From Faecalibacterium prausnitzii (lineage in GTDB: Bacteria > Bacillota > Clostridia > Oscillospirales > Ruminococcaceae), in contig NZ_PXUP01000009.1 in assembly GCF_003324185.1 (NCBI RefSeq), forward strand, positions 62,001 through 126,000: DNA of 64,000 bases. The letters run 5' to 3'. Below, piece after piece: positions 17,067 to 26,053 of this stretch. The position numbers were made by a program, and so were the translations under genes. Each line of letters opens with the position of its first letter. Position 1 is the first letter of the stretch. The notes under the pieces were generated by a model. The model was not told where the DNA came from. It ran no database searches and was given only the letters and a program-made list of their open reading frames with translations.

Positions 17067-17305
17067 CATCATTTCTCCTTTTAAATGCAGACGGCTCATT
17101 TGTGCGGAGCAAAGCCGCCCAAAGCTGTGCAGCAAACGCCCTGCTGCCGGGCCCGATAGACATTCCAGTTGTATCATGCCATCGAAATCTACACAAATCG
17201 TACCACAATATAACGCACTTGTAAATAGATTTTATTGTTTTTGTGCTAAATTGATATATTAGTATGCCAGTTCTTGTGAAAATCAACAAGCATGAGAATG
17301 GGCAT

Positions 17306-17345
17306 AAAAAAGGACTGCCGTGCACTCTGCACGGCAGTCCTTTTT
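17306..17345. terminator. Terminator of the rpe-rnf-rlmA operon
   Basis: GGACTGCCGTGCA (17312-17324) and TGCACGGCAGTCC (17328-17340) form a perfect 13-bp stem with a 3-nt loop. A5 precedes it and T5 follows, so it works on both strands. The minus-strand gene rlmA stops 7 bp away. Confidence 0.9.
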
Positions 17346-17351
17346 ATCTTA

Positions 17352-18200
17352 TTACAGCTTTTCAAACACCAGAAAGCGGAAAGCAATGGTGGTGGTCAGC
17401 TGCGGCAGAGCCGCAAGGCGGGCGGCACCGTCGCGGGGTGTTTTCCAGTAGTAGGGGGTCATGGCGAACAGGGCTTCCAGCTGGGCGGCGGGCACGGTGA
17501 TGGTACCCTGCACCTCACGCTCATCAATGGCGCGGAAGCCCGGGTACTCCACCTGCTGCACCGGGTTTTTGTAGGGCTTTTCGTAGAGCACAGCCTTCAT
17601 CTGGTACAGATGCTCTGCCCCCGGCACAACGTAGATCATGCGCCCGCCCGGGCGCAGCACCCGGCTGAACTCCTCCTGCGCAAAGGGCGAAAAGCAGTTC
17701 AGCAGCACGTCTGCCCAGCCGGTGCGCACCGGCTGGCTGAAGCTGGACGCCACCGCATACTGCGCGGCGGGCAGCGCCTTTGCCGCCAGCCGCACGGCGG
17801 GCTTTGCGATATCGAACCCGGCCAGCTGCAACGGCTTTTCCGCCGCCGCGAACTGCTGCGCGATGCAGCGGTCGTACCAGCCCTCGCCGCAGCCTGCGTC
17901 CAGCAGATGCAGTGGGGCGTCCTTCGCGGCGGGCACGCCGTGGGCAAGGCACAACTCCCCCAGCGCCTGCCCGAAGATGCCGTAGTATCCGGCGTTCAGG
18001 AAGGCGCGGCGGGCAGCTACCATCTCCTTGCTGTCCCCGGGGGCTTTGGTGCGCATACTCTGCACCGGCAAAAGATGCCAGTAGCCCTCCCGGGCGCGGT
18101 CAAAGCAGTGGCCTTTTTCACATTTCAGATCGTTCTCCCCTTGCAGCGCGCCGCCGCACAGGGGGCACTGCCACGGGGTAAAGGCTTCGTTCCGGCTCAT
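17352..18200 (-). CDS. rlmA: 23S rRNA (guanine-N1)-methyltransferase, RlmA type
   Basis: 282 residues. An N-terminal zinc site '[10 protein letters not shown]' plus 'KCEKGHCFD' (two CxxC-like pairs) precedes a SAM-dependent methyltransferase fold with motif [12 protein letters not shown]. RlmA proteins methylate G745 or G748 of 23S rRNA hairpin 35; which one cannot be told. The ATG overlaps the helicase stop (ATGA), making it the last gene of the operon. Confidence 0.87.
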   Translation of the reverse strand: MSRNEAFTPWQCPLCGGALQGENDLKCEKGHCFDRAREGYWHLLPVQSMRTKAPGDSKEMVAARRAFLNAGYYGIFGQALGELCLAHGVPAAKDAPLHLLDAGCGEGWYDRCIAQQFAAAEKPLQLAGFDIAKPAVRLAAKALPAAQYAVASSFSQPVRTGWADVLLNCFSPFAQEEFSRVLRPGGRMIYVVPGAEHLYQMKAVLYEKPYKNPVQQVEYPGFRAIDEREVQGTITVPAAQLEALFAMTPYYWKTPRDGAARLAALPQLTTTIAFRFLVFEKL

Positions 18201-20122
18201 ACTTCTTCGCTGTGATCCTCAATGGGTGCGGTGGCACCGCCGTGGGCGTCCATATATTCCTCAAAGCTGGTGTACTTCTGCTGGGGCGGGCGGCGGCTGA
18301 TGAGCATCAGCCCCGGGTCCTCGTCCCGGGCGGCGGCATTGCGGCCGCGGCGGGCAGGCTCGGCCTTGGCAGCGCGGGGTGCGCTGCCGGTGCGGCTCTG
18401 GCTTCCTGCATTGCCGCGCTCGTTGCGGGCAGGACGGGCGTTATTGCTCTGGGCTGCGGGGCGGGCATTGCGCTGTTCACCCCGGTCGTTGCGGTCGTTG
18501 CGGCGGCTGCCGCTGCGGTTTGCGTTCTGGATATTCTGAGGCTCCTGTGCGCTACGGATGGCGGGTGCTGCCGGAGCGGCAGGGGTCTTGCGTGCCGGGC
18601 GCAGCGGAGTAGCCTCCGGGGCGCTGACAAAATGGGGGTCAAACTTGGGCTGGACGTTGCTGCCCCGGGCGGGGGCGGCATTCTCGCGGCGGGCGCGGGG
18701 CGCTGCCGTCTCCTTGGGGGCGTTTGCGCCCCGGTTGTTGGCGCGGCGGTCGTTGCGGGCCCCGCGCTTTGCGTTGCTGTCTTGCATCAGTGTTTCCTCT
18801 TTTTTCGGTTTTGCAGGCACCGCGTTCTTTGCAGCCTTCGGCTCCTGCTTCGGCGCGGGCGCAGCTGCCTTTGCAGCCTTTGCGGGCGCAGTTTCGGCCT
18901 GTTTTTTCGGCGCTTCGGCCAAGTTTTCCGCTTCGGGGCGGGGCTTTTTGCCGCGCACGGGCAGCACCGGGCGCACCGGGGCGGGCACGCCGTCCCACGG
19001 GTGGCCGGATACCACCGGGATCTTGCGGCGGTTCAGCTTTTCAATGCCTGCCAGATACTCCTGCTCCTCCGGGGCGCAGAAGCTGACGGCGGTGCCGTCC
19101 GCACCGGCGCGGGCGGTGCGCCCGATGCGGTGCACATAGGTCTCCGGCACCTCGGGCAGGTCGTAGTTGAACACATGGGAAAGCTCGCTGATATCAATGC
19201 CGCGTGCGGCGATATCGGTGGCCACCAGCACCCGGGTCTTGCCGGACTTGAAATCCTCCAGCGCGGTGACGCGGGCGGTCTGACTCTTGTTGCCGTGGAT
19301 GGCGGCGGCGGGGATGCCCTGCTTTGTCAGATCCTTTGCGATCTTATCCGCGCCGTGCTTGGTGCGGCTGAACACCAGCGCATTGACCACCGGCGGCTGC
19401 AGATTTTTGATGAGCCACGGCAGCAAAAGCTTTTTGTTGCCCTTTTCCACATAGTACAGGCTCTGCTGGATGCGGTCCACGGTGCTGGACACCGGGTCCA
19501 CCTTGACAAAGGCGGGGTCGTGCAGGATGCCGGAAGCCAGCTGCTCGATCTCGGCGGGCATGGTGGCGCTGAACATCAGGTTTTGGCGCTGGGCGGGCAG
19601 CTTTGCAATGACCTTTTTCACGTCATGGACAAAGCCCATGTCCAGCATCCGGTCGGCCTCGTCCAGCACAAAAATTTCCAAAGCGGACAGGTCGATAAAG
19701 CCCTGCCCGATCAGGTCGTTCAGCCGTCCCGGGCAGGCGATGAGGATATCCACGCCCTTTTTCAGCGCTTCCACCTGCGGTGCCTGTCCCACGCCGCCAA
19801 AGATGACGGTGCTGCGCAATTTCAGGTACTTGCCGTAGGCTTCAAAGCTTTCGCCGATCTGCAAAGCCAGCTCCCGGGTGGGGGTCAGGATCAGCGCACG
19901 GACAGCGCCCTTGCGGCGGGGTGCGTTGGCGGTGAGCCGGTCCAGCATGGGCAGCGCAAAGGCCGCCGTCTTGCCGGTGCCGGTCTGGGCGCAGCCCATC
20001 AGATCCCGGCCTGCCAGCACCGGCGGGATGGCCGCTGCCTGAATGGGCGAGGGGGTCTCGTAGCCCGCTTCCTGCACAGCGCGCAGCAGCGGGGCGGACA
20101 GATTCAGTTCTTTAAATGTCAT
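18197..20122 (-). CDS. DEAD-box RNA helicase with long basic low-complexity tail
   Basis: 641 residues. The helicase core (about 1-375) carries all motifs: Q motif '[15 protein letters not shown]', [33 protein letters not shown], and [10 protein letters not shown]. The remaining 260 residues are rich in Ala, Pro, Arg, Asn and Lys with RGG/RNDR-like patches and no fold I recognise; it is probably a disordered RNA-binding tail. Such enzymes act in ribosome assembly or mRNA turnover, which suits the overlap with the rRNA methyltransferase. ATG 20122 follows TAGGAG. Confidence 0.93.
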   Translation of the reverse strand: MTFKELNLSAPLLRAVQEAGYETPSPIQAAAIPPVLAGRDLMGCAQTGTGKTAAFALPMLDRLTANAPRRKGAVRALILTPTRELALQIGESFEAYGKYLKLRSTVIFGGVGQAPQVEALKKGVDILIACPGRLNDLIGQGFIDLSALEIFVLDEADRMLDMGFVHDVKKVIAKLPAQRQNLMFSATMPAEIEQLASGILHDPAFVKVDPVSSTVDRIQQSLYYVEKGNKKLLLPWLIKNLQPPVVNALVFSRTKHGADKIAKDLTKQGIPAAAIHGNKSQTARVTALEDFKSGKTRVLVATDIAARGIDISELSHVFNYDLPEVPETYVHRIGRTARAGADGTAVSFCAPEEQEYLAGIEKLNRRKIPVVSGHPWDGVPAPVRPVLPVRGKKPRPEAENLAEAPKKQAETAPAKAAKAAAPAPKQEPKAAKNAVPAKPKKEETLMQDSNAKRGARNDRRANNRGANAPKETAAPRARRENAAPARGSNVQPKFDPHFVSAPEATPLRPARKTPAAPAAPAIRSAQEPQNIQNANRSGSRRNDRNDRGEQRNARPAAQSNNARPARNERGNAGSQSRTGSAPRAAKAEPARRGRNAAARDEDPGLMLISRRPPQQKYTSFEEYMDAHGGATAPIEDHSEEV

Positions 20123-20132
20123 GGTTCTCCTA

Positions 20133-21425
20133 TTATTCTGTGATCTTCCGGCACTCGATGTAGTAGCGCTTTTCCTCCGCATGTCCCATGCTGAAGGTCT
20201 TGCGGGGCAGCACGCCGCCCATCACAACGCCGCGGAACAGGTCGCTCTTGGCGAAGGGCGGCATCAAAAACGCCACTGCGCCCTGCTTGCACAGCGCACG
20301 CACAGCCGGCTCGTCATGCACATAGTCCACCTTTGCTTCCGGGTGGCGCTCGATATAATCCGAAATAAAATCGTCGATGGTGCCCACGGTCAGCGGCTCG
20401 GTGGGGTCCTCAAAGCTGAGCACATTGGCCATGTGGGGGCCCGCCAGCGTAAAAGGCTGCTTTTTGCTGCCGCCAAAGCAGCAGCCTGCCATGTTGGAAT
20501 CGCTCCATGTAATGAGGCTCAGCAGCACGGTGGCGCAGTCCACGTTGAACAGCACCCGGTGGATGGGCTCGATCTCGATGGCCGGGGAGTGCACGTTGCA
20601 CACCTCTGCCAGACACCAGCGGGCGGGGTGATTTTCTGCCTGTTCCGGGGTCAGAGTCTTTTTCAGCTCCTCCCAGCAGGCCTTTGCGGTAGCCAGCGAG
20701 TGGTTGCCATCGCCCACGGCCAGCGTCAGCGGGTCGCGGCGGGTGGCATCGGGGTATTTCTTGTCAAATTCTTCCTGACTGCCCAGCACGGTCAGCGCAT
20801 TTTCGATCTGTGCGATGAGGGCGGGGTCCTCCACCGCCCAGCCTGCCACATGGCCGCCGCCCAGCATCAGCTCGCCCTCGTATACCTTGGGCAGGCTGTC
20901 CTTGTGGGCGGCAATGGGCTCGATGAGGGTGCAGTCCGGGTCATCCGCCAGCATCATGATGTGGGGCGTTTCCAGCGCAGCGCCGGTGCGCACCTTCATG
21001 CGGGGCGGGATGCGGCTTTCCACGGTGCACTCGCTGGGGCGCACGGTACATTTTTCGCCACGGCGGTAGCTGTAAGCTTCCAAGTCCACACGCCCTACAA
21101 GACCCTGCCGCACCCGGCCGCTCTGCTCGGTGCGCTCCACATAGATAAAGCCGTCCACCGCCCGGGTGAGCACATTTTTGGCGTAATCCTGCATGGTGGC
21201 GTGGATCTTTTCCACCCGCGCATCGGCGTCTCCGTCCTCCAGATACACCTCCGGCAGGATCAGGTTCAGGGTGCTGGGCGCACCCGCAGCGGTCTCTTCT
21301 GCCCGCTGCCAATAGCTGCGGTCACTGGTGAACTGGTCACAGGCGATGCAGCCCCACTGCTCCAGCGGCACCTGCTCCGAAGGCAGCAGGATGTGTGCGG
21401 GTGCAAAACAGGTAGTCGGTTTCAT
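20133..21425 (-). CDS. DUF1015-family protein
   Basis: 430 residues matching the DUF1015 pattern: '[17 protein letters not shown]', a central [18 protein letters not shown] block with conserved H and D residues, and a C-terminal '[14 protein letters not shown]'. No function is established for the family; it is found in many anaerobes, sometimes near serine-biosynthesis genes. The conserved GDGNHS suggests an enzyme. It sits 10 bp before the helicase gene and 34 bp after the membrane-anchored DUF4015-like gene. Confidence 0.8.
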   Translation of the reverse strand: MKPTTCFAPAHILLPSEQVPLEQWGCIACDQFTSDRSYWQRAEETAAGAPSTLNLILPEVYLEDGDADARVEKIHATMQDYAKNVLTRAVDGFIYVERTEQSGRVRQGLVGRVDLEAYSYRRGEKCTVRPSECTVESRIPPRMKVRTGAALETPHIMMLADDPDCTLIEPIAAHKDSLPKVYEGELMLGGGHVAGWAVEDPALIAQIENALTVLGSQEEFDKKYPDATRRDPLTLAVGDGNHSLATAKACWEELKKTLTPEQAENHPARWCLAEVCNVHSPAIEIEPIHRVLFNVDCATVLLSLITWSDSNMAGCCFGGSKKQPFTLAGPHMANVLSFEDPTEPLTVGTIDDFISDYIERHPEAKVDYVHDEPAVRALCKQGAVAFLMPPFAKSDLFRGVVMGGVLPRKTFSMGHAEEKRYYIECRKITE

Positions 21426-21459
21426 AGTCGTTTCCTCCCCTCTCTATCAAAGCCGCTTC

Positions 21460-22560
21460 TCAGCGGAACGCTGCGGTGTCGTGCACCACAATGTGCTGCA
21501 CACCGGCGTCGGCAGCGGCCTGCTCCAGCGCAGCGCGGCTGTCCGCATCCAGTGCGGTGCTGCTGGTGACCAGCAGGTTTTCCATGCCAAGGGACGTGCC
21601 GGTGGTGCCAAGGGCATCGGTAGCGGCGGTGCACAGTGCGTCCGGGTAGCTGACCCACAGGGTCACGCTGCCTGCAAAGCGGGTCTGCCATGCGGCGATA
21701 TCCGCCGTCAGCTGGGCGGCGCGTCCCTCCCGGCTCTTGCCGCCGGAGGCACCGAAGTCCTGCTTGCGGGTGATGATATTGGGGAACTGCACCCCGGTAA
21801 GCACCACCTGCTCGTAGCCCATGCCCTGCACCTCCTCAATGAGGTCGCCGACATACTGCACCGCGCTTGCGGCAAAGGGGTTCATCCATGCCTTGCCGCC
21901 CTTGGCTGCGCTGACGTTGTCCAGCCAGAGGCTGTTGCCATCGTAGTGCACGCCCATGCTGCGGTCGGTGTACACCGACACCGGGTCGGTAAAGGCGGCA
22001 AGCTGTGCCGCCGGGATAATGCCCTCCTCCCGCAGGATGGCGGCGATATTGGCCGCATCCACCGGGTTTTCGGTGATGCTCTGGGCAGCGGCTGCCACCC
22101 CGGAAGCGTAGTACACCGTGCCAGCGGCGTCCTTCAGGGTGACAAGGGCGTAGTCTGCGCCCTGCTGCTTCAGCTGCCGGACGGCGGTGCGGATGGCGGC
22201 TTCATCGGTCAGGGTGGTCACGTCCAGCTCTGCCCAGCTGCCGCCGGTAATGGCCTTGCCGTCCAGCGGCTTTTCCTCCTCCGGCTCAGACGCTGCCTGC
22301 GAAGCAGCAGCGCTGCTTGCCGCCGCAGAGGAGGCGGCTGCCTCGGCGCGGGAAGCGCTTTCGGCCTCCAGATCCCGATCCTTGACCACGGTATACCAAG
22401 TGTGGGTGGCCCAATCCAGCACATGGGGTGCGGCAAACCATGCTGCTGCCAGCACTGCCACTACCAGCACCGCAATGCCGATGCCGCGCTTGACGCGCAT
22501 TTCACGGCTGTAAAAGCTGCGGTGATAATGCTTGACCTTCTGACGTTTATACTTAGCCAT
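21460..22560 (-). CDS. Membrane-anchored putative glycoside hydrolase (DUF4015-like)
   Basis: 366 residues. A basic N-terminus and one membrane helix (about 24-48) are followed by an Ala/Ser/Glu spacer of about 35 residues and an extracytoplasmic domain. That domain follows the DUF4015 barrel layout: 'DYALVTLKDAAGTVYYAS', 'AAQLAAFTDPVSVY', 'WLDNVSAAKGGKAWMNPF', and a 'VQFPN' in place of the usual R-F-P strand end. DUF4015 is placed among clan-level glycosidase barrels but lacks a defined substrate. It is 24 bp after the rnfA-like gene, which ties a surface protein to that complex. Confidence 0.65.
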   Translation of the reverse strand: MAKYKRQKVKHYHRSFYSREMRVKRGIGIAVLVVAVLAAAWFAAPHVLDWATHTWYTVVKDRDLEAESASRAEAAASSAAASSAAASQAASEPEEEKPLDGKAITGGSWAELDVTTLTDEAAIRTAVRQLKQQGADYALVTLKDAAGTVYYASGVAAAAQSITENPVDAANIAAILREEGIIPAAQLAAFTDPVSVYTDRSMGVHYDGNSLWLDNVSAAKGGKAWMNPFAASAVQYVGDLIEEVQGMGYEQVVLTGVQFPNIITRKQDFGASGGKSREGRAAQLTADIAAWQTRFAGSVTLWVSYPDALCTAATDALGTTGTSLGMENLLVTSSTALDADSRAALEQAAADAGVQHIVVHDTAAFR

Positions 22561-22584
22561 GGTATCTTTTCCTCCCTGTCTGCA

Positions 22585-23196
22585 TTACAGGATAACGGAA
22601 TGTCCGGTAAAGCCATAGATCGCCAGCGCCAGCACGCCGATATACACCAGCGTGATGGGCAGGCCGCGGAATGCTTTGGGGATCGCTTTGCTGCGCAGGC
22701 GGTGGCGCGCCTCGGTGACCAGCAGCACCGCCAGCACATAGCCAAGGCCGCTGCCAAGGCCAAAGCCAAGGCTCTGGCCAAGGGTAAAGGACTGGGTGCG
22801 CTCCACCAGCACCGTGCCCAGCACGCCGCTGTTCAGCGCGGCCAGCGGCACGATGCGCAGCAGCTGGGCGCGGCGGGGCAGGCTGCGCAGCAGCCACAGC
22901 ACCAGATGCTCCGCCAGACACACCACGGCAATGCTGGCAATATACACCAGCGGGCGCAGCTGGGCGCGGTTATCCAGCGGGGCAATGAACCGCCCGGCAA
23001 GAAAAGCCACCGGCGCCACCAGCACCTGCGTGATGCACAGCATCATGCCGAACAAGGCGCTGCTGGTGCGGTCGTCCCCCACCAGCTGCACCATGCGGGA
23101 CACGCCCAGTGCACGGGTAAAGACAGCGTTCTGTGCAAAAATGGCCAGCAGTGCATAGCTGAAAAACACTGCCGAGCTGCTTACAACTTCCTTCAC
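22585..23196 (-). CDS. RnfA-like membrane protein lacking the cluster cysteines
   Basis: 203 residues, six helices, aligned over its length with RnfA/RsxA. Where RnfA has L-G-I/L-C-P-F, this protein has LGVSRM (Ser33); where RnfA has T-T-N-C-A-V-L-G it has AALNSGVLG (Ser123). Those two cysteines normally bind the intramembrane [2Fe-2S] cluster shared with RnfE. The GTG start at 23196 overlaps the rnfE-like stop (GTGA), preceded by AAGGAGGTG. In the family this subunit passes electrons across the membrane for Na+ or H+ pumping; here that role looks lost. Confidence 0.78.
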   Translation of the reverse strand: MKEVVSSSAVFFSYALLAIFAQNAVFTRALGVSRMVQLVGDDRTSSALFGMMLCITQVLVAPVAFLAGRFIAPLDNRAQLRPLVYIASIAVVCLAEHLVLWLLRSLPRRAQLLRIVPLAALNSGVLGTVLVERTQSFTLGQSLGFGLGSGLGYVLAVLLVTEARHRLRSKAIPKAFRGLPITLVYIGVLALAIYGFTGHSVIL

Positions 23197-23918
23197 GGTT
23201 CGCGGTCCACCTCCTTCTGGTAGTGCACGGTCAGGGTATCCCGTGCTTCCTTTTTCAGATATTCCTTGCGCTTTGCAGCCGCAGCGCGCCAGATGGCGCA
23301 CAGGATGCCCAGCACGATAAAGCCGCCCGCCGGCATCTTAGCCAGCGGCAGCAGCGCCCAGCGCCCCACCGGGGCACCGAACACGGTGCCAAGGCTGAGC
23401 CACTCGCGCACCACGCCCACCACGAGCAGCAGCAGCGCGTAGCCCACGGTGATGCGCACGCCCTTGGAAACGGCCTTGTGCACTGTCTCCTGCACGCGGC
23501 CGAAGCGGTAGGTCAGAAGCGGCTCCACCACCAGCATGGGCAGGTAGATGCCAAGGTTCAAAAGCCCGGTGCCAAACACGAAGTTCAAAATGGGATATGC
23601 CGCCAGGTACACCACAGCGGCGCTGGCTGCGTACAAAAGTGCGCGGGGCAGCAGCTTTTTTTGCAGCTGCTCCGGGGTAGGCTCCTCGTCCCGCAGGGGT
23701 ACAAGGCGGCTGAGCAGGCAGGCCAGCACGCGGGAGGGCACCAGCAGCAGCGTCACCGCCGCCGCCAGCATCAGGCCGTTCTGCCCGGTGGTAGCCACGA
23801 CCACCAGCGGTGCCAGACCCATGCCCTGCATGACCACCGGGTTATTCAGGAACACACGGTCATGATGGGCAAACTTTTCGGGGTCCTTTAAAATCAGTTC
23901 CGCAGTACGCTTTTTCAT
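23193..23918 (-). CDS. RnfE-like membrane protein lacking the cluster cysteines
   Basis: 241 residues and about six helices. RnfE features are recognisable: 'LNNPVVMQGMGLAP' (normally N-N-x-x-L-V-Q-L-L-G-L-C-P), LGIYLPMLVVEP (normally L-G-I-F-I-P-L-I-V-x-N-C), VVREWLSLGTVFG and 'PAGGFIVLGILCA'. Both cluster cysteines are replaced (Ala36, Pro133). A charged insertion (DEEPTPEQLQKK, about 77-88) and a charged C-terminal tail are extra. ATG overlaps the rnfD-like stop by 4 bp. It pairs with the RnfA-like protein, to which it is homologous with inverted topology. Confidence 0.76.
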   Translation of the reverse strand: MKKRTAELILKDPEKFAHHDRVFLNNPVVMQGMGLAPLVVVATTGQNGLMLAAAVTLLLVPSRVLACLLSRLVPLRDEEPTPEQLQKKLLPRALLYAASAAVVYLAAYPILNFVFGTGLLNLGIYLPMLVVEPLLTYRFGRVQETVHKAVSKGVRITVGYALLLLVVGVVREWLSLGTVFGAPVGRWALLPLAKMPAGGFIVLGILCAIWRAAAAKRKEYLKKEARDTLTVHYQKEVDREP

Positions 23919-24934
23919 TCCGCAGCCTCCTTTCGTTCGGACGGCAGACGGTGCAGCAGACGGTACAGCCGCTCCTCGGTGCGGTCAATGAGCGCGGACA
24001 CGCTGTTGACTGCCAGCAGTGCAAAGCAGACGCCGGTCTCGTACACGCCGAAATAGCGGAAGCCCATGGTGGCAGCACCCACTAGGGCGCCGTACAGGAT
24101 GCGTCCGAGCCGGTGATGGGCGCAGGTGTAGGGCTCGTTGAGCAGGAACACCGCACAGAACAGCACCGCACCGGTGTGCAGCTCGTCCCGGATGCCCTGC
24201 AGGCGGGGCAGCAGGCTGCTGAAGAGGGTGCTGTCCGCCAAACCCACCTGACGCGGGAAGAAGAAGGCGATGAGCCCGCAGGTGATGAGAAAGCTCGCTG
24301 ATGCGCCGATGTGCACGTCCTTCTGGGTCCACAGCACAAGGCCGCAGGCCAGAATGACCAGCGCCGCACCGGTGCCCATGGGGGCAGCAAACTCGCCCAG
24401 CACAACGGCGAGGGCGTTCAGGTTCAGGATGCCGCCGCTGCGCAGGGTATCCTCGATGGTGCTGCTCACCGGCACGGCAGAGGCGTTCCACAGGGGCAGC
24501 GGCGTATAGGGCTGCGGGTAGCGCACCACCTGCTCCGGCCACGATACCGCCGCCACGGCGTAGCCCACGGCAGCGGGGTTGAAGGGATAGCTGCCGTAGC
24601 CGCCAAAGACCTCCTTGCCGATGAGCACGCCCGCCAGCACTGCCACCACCAGCACATAGATGTCCACGGTGGCGGGCATGAGCAGGGCGATGATCAGGCT
24701 GAAACTCTCGTTGGAGAGATCTTTATTGGTGTACACCCGATGGCGCAGCAGCGCCACCAGACGGTCGCACAGGTTGCCGGTAAGCAGGGCGATGCCGCAC
24801 AGCAGCAGCGGACGCGCCCCATAGAAATAGCAGGCCATGCACAGCAGCGGCACACACAGCCAGAAAACGTGCTTATAGTACCGGCCGGTCTTTTGCAGCT
24901 GCCGCTCCTGCTCTTGGATCAAAGCTTCATCCAT
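23915..24934 (-). CDS. RnfD-like membrane protein without FMN-attachment motif
   Basis: 339 residues, eight to ten helices. 'YTNKDLSNESFSLIIALLMP' and FGGYGSYPFNPAAVGYA mark it as NqrB/RnfD family. Canonical RnfD carries FMN covalently on the Thr of an S-G-A-T motif; the corresponding loop here, around residues 145-175, reads NASAVPVSSTIEDTLRSGG, with no such motif. It starts 12 bp after rpe with AAGGAGG. There is no RnfC, RnfG or RnfB gene in the cluster. Role unknown; a membrane complex with the next two proteins is likely from the gene order. Confidence 0.78.
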   Translation of the reverse strand: MDEALIQEQERQLQKTGRYYKHVFWLCVPLLCMACYFYGARPLLLCGIALLTGNLCDRLVALLRHRVYTNKDLSNESFSLIIALLMPATVDIYVLVVAVLAGVLIGKEVFGGYGSYPFNPAAVGYAVAAVSWPEQVVRYPQPYTPLPLWNASAVPVSSTIEDTLRSGGILNLNALAVVLGEFAAPMGTGAALVILACGLVLWTQKDVHIGASASFLITCGLIAFFFPRQVGLADSTLFSSLLPRLQGIRDELHTGAVLFCAVFLLNEPYTCAHHRLGRILYGALVGAATMGFRYFGVYETGVCFALLAVNSVSALIDRTEERLYRLLHRLPSERKEAAE

Positions 24935-24946
24935 ATACGGGCCTCC

Positions 24947-25597
24947 TTACAGGCTGGCCAGTGCGCCCACAGCCGCAGCAGGGTCGGCGGCGCCGAACAC
25001 GGCACTGCCTGCCACCAGCACGTCGGCACCGGCTTCTACGCACAAGGGTGCGGTGGCGGCATCCACGCCGCCGTCCACCTCCAGCAGGTAGGAAAGGCCG
25101 CGTGCTTCCCGCTCTGCCTTGAGCCAGCGGAGCTTGTCCAGCGCCGAGGGCATGAACTTCTGCCCGCCGAAGCCGGGTTCCACGCTCATCACCAGCACCA
25201 GATCCAGCTGGTTCAGCCACGGGGCCAGCGCCTCGGCCGGGGTGCCGGGCTTAATGGTCAGACCCACCTTGCAGCCCAGCGCACGAACGGCATCAATGGT
25301 GGCCTGAATATCATCTTCGCACTCCAGATGGAAGTTATACAGGGTAGCACCAGCCTTGATAAAGGGCTCGGCGTATTGCAGCGGGTGGCTGATCATCAGA
25401 TGCACGTCATAAAAGGCATCCGGCAGCGCCTTGTGCAGGCTTTTGAGCACCGGCACACCAAAGCTGATGTTGGGCACAAAATGCCCGTCCATCACGTCAT
25501 AGTGCAGCATCTGTGCGCCGGCGTCCAACACCATGCGGCAGTCTGCACCCAGCTTGCCAAAATCAGCAGAAAGAATCGAAGGACTTACGATGGCCAT
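24947..25597 (-). CDS. rpe: Ribulose-phosphate 3-epimerase
   Basis: 216 residues, a TIM barrel of standard length. 'SPSILSADFGKLGADC', 'HYDVMDGHFVPNISFG' and 'MSVEPGFGGQKFMP' contain the metal-binding histidines and catalytic aspartates. It interconverts ribulose-5-phosphate and xylulose-5-phosphate. It is the first gene of the eight-gene operon; in many Firmicutes rpe follows rsgA, which is not the case here. The ribosome site is weak (GGAGCG about 12 nt away). Confidence 0.96.
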   Translation of the reverse strand: MAIVSPSILSADFGKLGADCRMVLDAGAQMLHYDVMDGHFVPNISFGVPVLKSLHKALPDAFYDVHLMISHPLQYAEPFIKAGATLYNFHLECEDDIQATIDAVRALGCKVGLTIKPGTPAEALAPWLNQLDLVLVMSVEPGFGGQKFMPSALDKLRWLKAEREARGLSYLLEVDGGVDAATAPLCVEAGADVLVAGSAVFGAADPAAAVGALASL

Positions 25598-25700
25598 AAT
25601 ATTTCATTACGCTCCGTTATTTTTAGCAATTTTTATCCCATGTGTTGCGCGTTTTGCAGGGTTCTGCCGGGCAAAAAATACGCGGGCATGGTTATCTTTT

Positions 25701-25729
25701 AGTTTACATGAAAACGGCCAAAAAATCAA
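25701..25729 (-). promoter_or_regulatory. Likely promoter of the rpe-rnf-rlmA operon
   Basis: On the minus strand TTGATT (25724-25729) and TAAACT (25701-25706) are 17 bp apart, about 100 bp before rpe. Confidence 0.5.
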
Positions 25730-25857
25730 ACCCGCAGCCGTTTTTTTCACCGAAAAGTCGTAAATGGCGCAAAAAGTCCATTGCGCGGCAGCATCTCCAT
25801 GTGCCGCGCAGCTGCCGCCGAAGGCTTGCCATTTTGCAGCAGCTTTCTTTGAAGCAG

Positions 25858-25963
25858 AACGATTTGGAATGGCCTCCGCGTTGCTCTGGCCATATTCAGC
25901 GGAAAATAGATTTTTAATTCCGCGTTTGTCGCACTCTGCGGAGTGCTCCAAACGCATTTTCAC
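25858..25963 (-). repeat. Dispersed hairpin element, copy 3
   Basis: Read on the minus strand: GTGAAAA, hairpin GCGTTTG...CAAACGC (25922-25955) with inner AGCACT/AGTGC pairing, an AT block, TTTTCCGCTGAATATG, a GGCC...GGCC inverted repeat and CAAATCGTT. About two thirds of positions match copy 2. It fills most of the gap between rpe and the histidine-kinase gene. Confidence 0.82.
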
Positions 25964-26012
25964 AAGAGGGGGTCACAGCGGTAAGCAGAATTTTTATTCC
26001 AACAACGCCAAA

Positions 26013-26047
26013 GCAGCCAGACCGCCCGGGCGGGGCAGTCTGGCTGC
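26013..26047. terminator. Hairpin after the histidine kinase gene
   Basis: GCAGCCAGAC (26013-26022) pairs with GTCTGGCTGC (26038-26047). The T tract on the minus strand is poor, so termination may be incomplete. Confidence 0.5.
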
Positions 26048-26053
26048 GGGGTC

